A stretch of DNA of 64,000 nucleotides from Limnobaculum zhutongyuii. GTDB taxonomy: Bacteria > Pseudomonadota > Gammaproteobacteria > Enterobacterales > Enterobacteriaceae. The notes below the pieces were generated by a model. The model was not told where the DNA came from and did no database searches. It was given only the letters and a program-made list of their open reading frames with translations. Shown here piece by piece: positions 61,880 through 64,000 of this stretch (the first letter of the stretch is position 1; every line of letters begins with the position of its first letter). The stretch is taken from positions 1,798,001 through 1,862,000 of the forward strand of contig NZ_CP034752.1 in the NCBI RefSeq assembly GCF_004295645.1. The letters run 5' to 3'. The position numbers and the translations under genes are program-made.

Positions 61880-61994
61880 ACAAATTACCGTTAATTATGT
61901 GACAATGTCACTATCAATCATTTAGCTTAAAATGATTGATATGACCGTTACTGGCGTTTTCTTTTTATCTATTCTATTGATTTTAAATCATAAA

Positions 61995-63236
61995 TTAAGA
62001 AATAATCCCTTTCTCTTTAGCGATCTGATGCCAGTCGCTAAACTCTTCCAGCAATAAGTCGTATATCGATTCATCCGTCATTGAGGCAAAATTATCAATA
62101 GAAAAGAAATTGGTATTATCAAGCAGCCTGTCGGTAAAGTTATCCAGTTTTTCCAAAATGCCATAGTTGGAACCACCCAGACCAACAAACTTCCAGAAAA
62201 TCGGATAATTTGCAGAACGGCGGATGGCATCTTTAATCGCACGGGTTTTACTGATTCCACCATCAGTTATAAACACGATATATACCGGCATATCGCTGTT
62301 CTTAAAGTAGTCGACAATCTCTTCCATAACGGGCGGCTCATTGTTAGTGCCACCTAAACCAGGCAGAATTTCCCATGCGGAACGTTTTTTTGCATTCTGA
62401 ATGGAATCAATATATCCATCTAAATTATCCAGGGTTACATCCGGATATTTACTGTGTTTCGCTGCAAATCCCCAGATATCCATACTGCCATCATCATCAA
62501 ACTGAACGGCTAAAACCGCAATCCGGTCAAGAACCGCCTGCACATTACCCCTTCTGAATTCTCCCGTCATCGAACCGGAGGCATCCAGTACAAAAGCGAC
62601 CCTGGCTCGAATGGATTGAAGATTATGCTTTTCCAGACTCACGGTAACTTTTTTAGCTAAACTGACCAGACGAGGTGCTTTATCCTGAATTTTCTTTTCC
62701 AGATTGATTGTTGGCTGAACGGGTTTAGTCTCGTTGGGTGAAACATCAACACCATAATTAATGGCCAGAGGTTCCAAACCGCCATTAAATCCCTGCCCTT
62801 GTGCCCGAAATTTCCAGTCGCCCTTGTGTCGATATATCTCGCCTATGATAAGCGCCTTTTCTTGTCTTAACTGAAGAGGCATTTCAAAAGATGCGATGCC
62901 TTGTATATTGAGTCTCAGACTATTTAAACTGGCCACCGAGTCCGGGCCATCAATGACTAACGTAATCGCAATTTTATTAATATCAGTATCGATCTTATTC
63001 AGATCAACGAGAAACTGGCTGCTCTCATTGGATGTCTGCAATGTCAGGCTTTGATTCGGAGTTGATGGTTGATTAAAAAAAATGAAATCGTTATCTCCTC
63101 TAACCTTATTATCCGCATTTAACATAAAAGCGGATGGATCAACTTCGCTCTGAAATCCCTGACGCTTTGGATAGCTAAGCGTCAGGCATAAAGATGTTGT
63201 ACTTAACTGAATATTTTGTCCTGACTGCAGTTCCAT
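61995..63236 (-). CDS. terF: TerF-like TerD-vWA fusion protein
   Basis: This 413-residue protein joins an N-terminal TerD-type domain (residues about 1-165; MELQSGQNIQLSTTSLCLTL, DNDFIFFNQP, SSQFLVDLNKI, QEKALIIGEIYRHKGDWKFRAQGQGFNGG) to a C-terminal vWA domain (about 210-400). The MIDAS motif DASGS at 218-222 is intact. The length equals TerF from tellurite-resistance ter clusters. No terB, terC, terD, terE or terZ is present nearby, so it is an isolated copy. TerD-class domains bind Ca2+, and the vWA likely mediates protein interaction. Its role outside a ter operon is unknown. Confidence 0.9.
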   Translation of the reverse strand: MELQSGQNIQLSTTSLCLTLSYPKRQGFQSEVDPSAFMLNADNKVRGDNDFIFFNQPSTPNQSLTLQTSNESSQFLVDLNKIDTDINKIAITLVIDGPDSVASLNSLRLNIQGIASFEMPLQLRQEKALIIGEIYRHKGDWKFRAQGQGFNGGLEPLAINYGVDVSPNETKPVQPTINLEKKIQDKAPRLVSLAKKVTVSLEKHNLQSIRARVAFVLDASGSMTGEFRRGNVQAVLDRIAVLAVQFDDDGSMDIWGFAAKHSKYPDVTLDNLDGYIDSIQNAKKRSAWEILPGLGGTNNEPPVMEEIVDYFKNSDMPVYIVFITDGGISKTRAIKDAIRRSANYPIFWKFVGLGGSNYGILEKLDNFTDRLLDNTNFFSIDNFASMTDESIYDLLLEEFSDWHQIAKEKGIIS

Positions 63237-63422
63237 ATTTTAGTCCTTTAATGATTCATTGTTCATTTAACGGATTTATTATCCTGATGGGTAAGTTTCA
63301 GTATTATTCACCTCTAATGCAATAAACTTAATAAAATTAAATTCATAGCGTTTTATAATCAGCTATTCTATGCTTTTCAAACTGTGAGCAATACTTAGCT
63401 ATCGATATAAGGAATAGCGAAC

Positions 63423-63977
63423 ATGATTCGATATCAACGTGCTACTCCAGATAATTACCCGGATATTCTGGAAGTCGCTGAGCCCTTTTATCCTGATACT
63501 AAAGGCGGCGATCGTTCCCAAGGTTTTCTGGATAAGCGCTTCACTACGGCCATGTTGTCATCAATTAATCAACGATTAGGATTATTGATAGCTGAAGATA
63601 ATAAACAACAGATTCTGGGATTTTTGGGTTTGTCGCCCTTTTCTGACGGTTCACCTTCTCCGGTTGTTGATTCAATGCTGAAAACATTAATCCATACTCT
63701 CCAATCAGAGCTTCTGGATAAACCTTTTATATTTGGCCCTGTTTGCATATCGAGACAGGCGGCAGGATTGGGGATATTTAAAGGTTTGTATCAATATATG
63801 TGGCAATATTTATCCCCAGCCCAATACCAAACGGGTTTTGCTTTTATTAATCAGGATAATCTACATTCACTAAATGCACATACTAAAGGGTTATCAGCAG
63901 AGATCGTTGGTGAGTTTAATCATCAATTATCCAGCTATTATATTGTTCGCTACCTACGTCCTTTAGACCATTCATAG
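63423..63977 (+). CDS. GNAT-like N-acetyltransferase
   Basis: This 184-residue protein begins MIRYQRATPDNYPDILEVAEPFY, typical of a GNAT beta1-alpha1, with LGLLIAEDNKQQILGFLGL as the beta2-beta3 region and FGPVCISRQAAGLGIFKGLYQYMW resembling the acetyl-CoA-binding motif A (Q/RxxGxG/A). A late AFINQDNLHSLNAHTKGLS helix is also GNAT-like. Substrate unknown. It follows a divergent terF with a 186-bp gap and ends just before the window edge. Confidence 0.7.
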   Translation: MIRYQRATPDNYPDILEVAEPFYPDTKGGDRSQGFLDKRFTTAMLSSINQRLGLLIAEDNKQQILGFLGLSPFSDGSPSPVVDSMLKTLIHTLQSELLDKPFIFGPVCISRQAAGLGIFKGLYQYMWQYLSPAQYQTGFAFINQDNLHSLNAHTKGLSAEIVGEFNHQLSSYYIVRYLRPLDHS

Positions 63978-64000
63978 CAGCTATCGCTCTCAACGGTGAT

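Noticed and set aside
1..64000. CRISPR arrays, tRNA or rRNA genes
   Set aside because: I saw no regularly spaced repeats and no tRNA-like cloverleaf or rRNA sequence in reading the window; a dedicated scan was not possible.

Overview
The window is chromosome-like DNA of moderate to low G+C from a gammaproteobacterium, most likely an Enterobacterales member. Amn, BglA, NemR and NemA match their Escherichia coli counterparts closely along their length, while many other genes are accessory. A Budviciaceae-type genus such as Limnobaculum, Budvicia or Pragia would fit, but that is a guess. I saw no rRNA, tRNA or CRISPR array.

Layout. 0-8 kb: arsenite pump and ArsR; an azoreductase-like flavoprotein with an Rrf2 regulator; amn; a VOC protein; bglA; a metallo-beta-lactamase-fold hydrolase. 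8-13 kb: poorly characterised envelope proteins, including a caspase-like secreted protein and a DKNYY-repeat protein, then two small beta-rich proteins of unknown family. 13-26 kb: a metabolic and redox-stress stretch with D-tartrate dehydratase and LysR, nemR-nemA, a flavin reductase beside a TetR regulator with two clear operators, an arginase-family protein, a second Old Yellow Enzyme with an isochorismatase-like hydrolase, a MocR regulator, an AhpD-like protein and a DUF1471 protein. 26-32 kb: a four-gene MoxR / bpX5 / vWA / bpX6 beta-propeller system. 32-36 kb: VOC, lipoproteins, a methyltransferase and modD.

35.97-43.14 kb: a complete 7,172-bp Tn3-family transposon with perfect 40-bp terminal inverted repeats. 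It carries a SIR2-HerA anti-phage module plus a small KTSC-domain protein. It sits between the remnants of two unrelated genes with no target duplication, so it probably deleted its flank. 43.7-49.2 kb: an AT-rich island with an O-methyltransferase, a second methyltransferase, a tyrosine phenol-lyase/tryptophanase-like lyase and a cytochrome P450, which looks like a small aromatic secondary-metabolite cluster. 49.5-55.6 kb: a periplasmic molybdenum hydroxylase of the IorAB/NicAB type with a triheme cytochrome c, its cofactor accessory proteins and a MarR regulator. The same 21-bp operator lies before marR and before the convergent xdhC-like gene. 56-64 kb: a DUF1090 protein, a serine acetyltransferase-like protein, an AlkC-like glycosylase, a mercury-type MerR with a GDCCVxC protein, a degraded Rhs/immunity patch, a methyltransferase, TerF and an acetyltransferase.

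Quality note. Six genes are each split by what reads as one missing base, mostly at homopolymers (near 12,941; 27,886; 44,371; 48,551; 52,800; 53,398). In every case adding one base restores a family-typical protein of sensible length. Sequencing undercalls are the simplest explanation. I list these genes as single broken loci.
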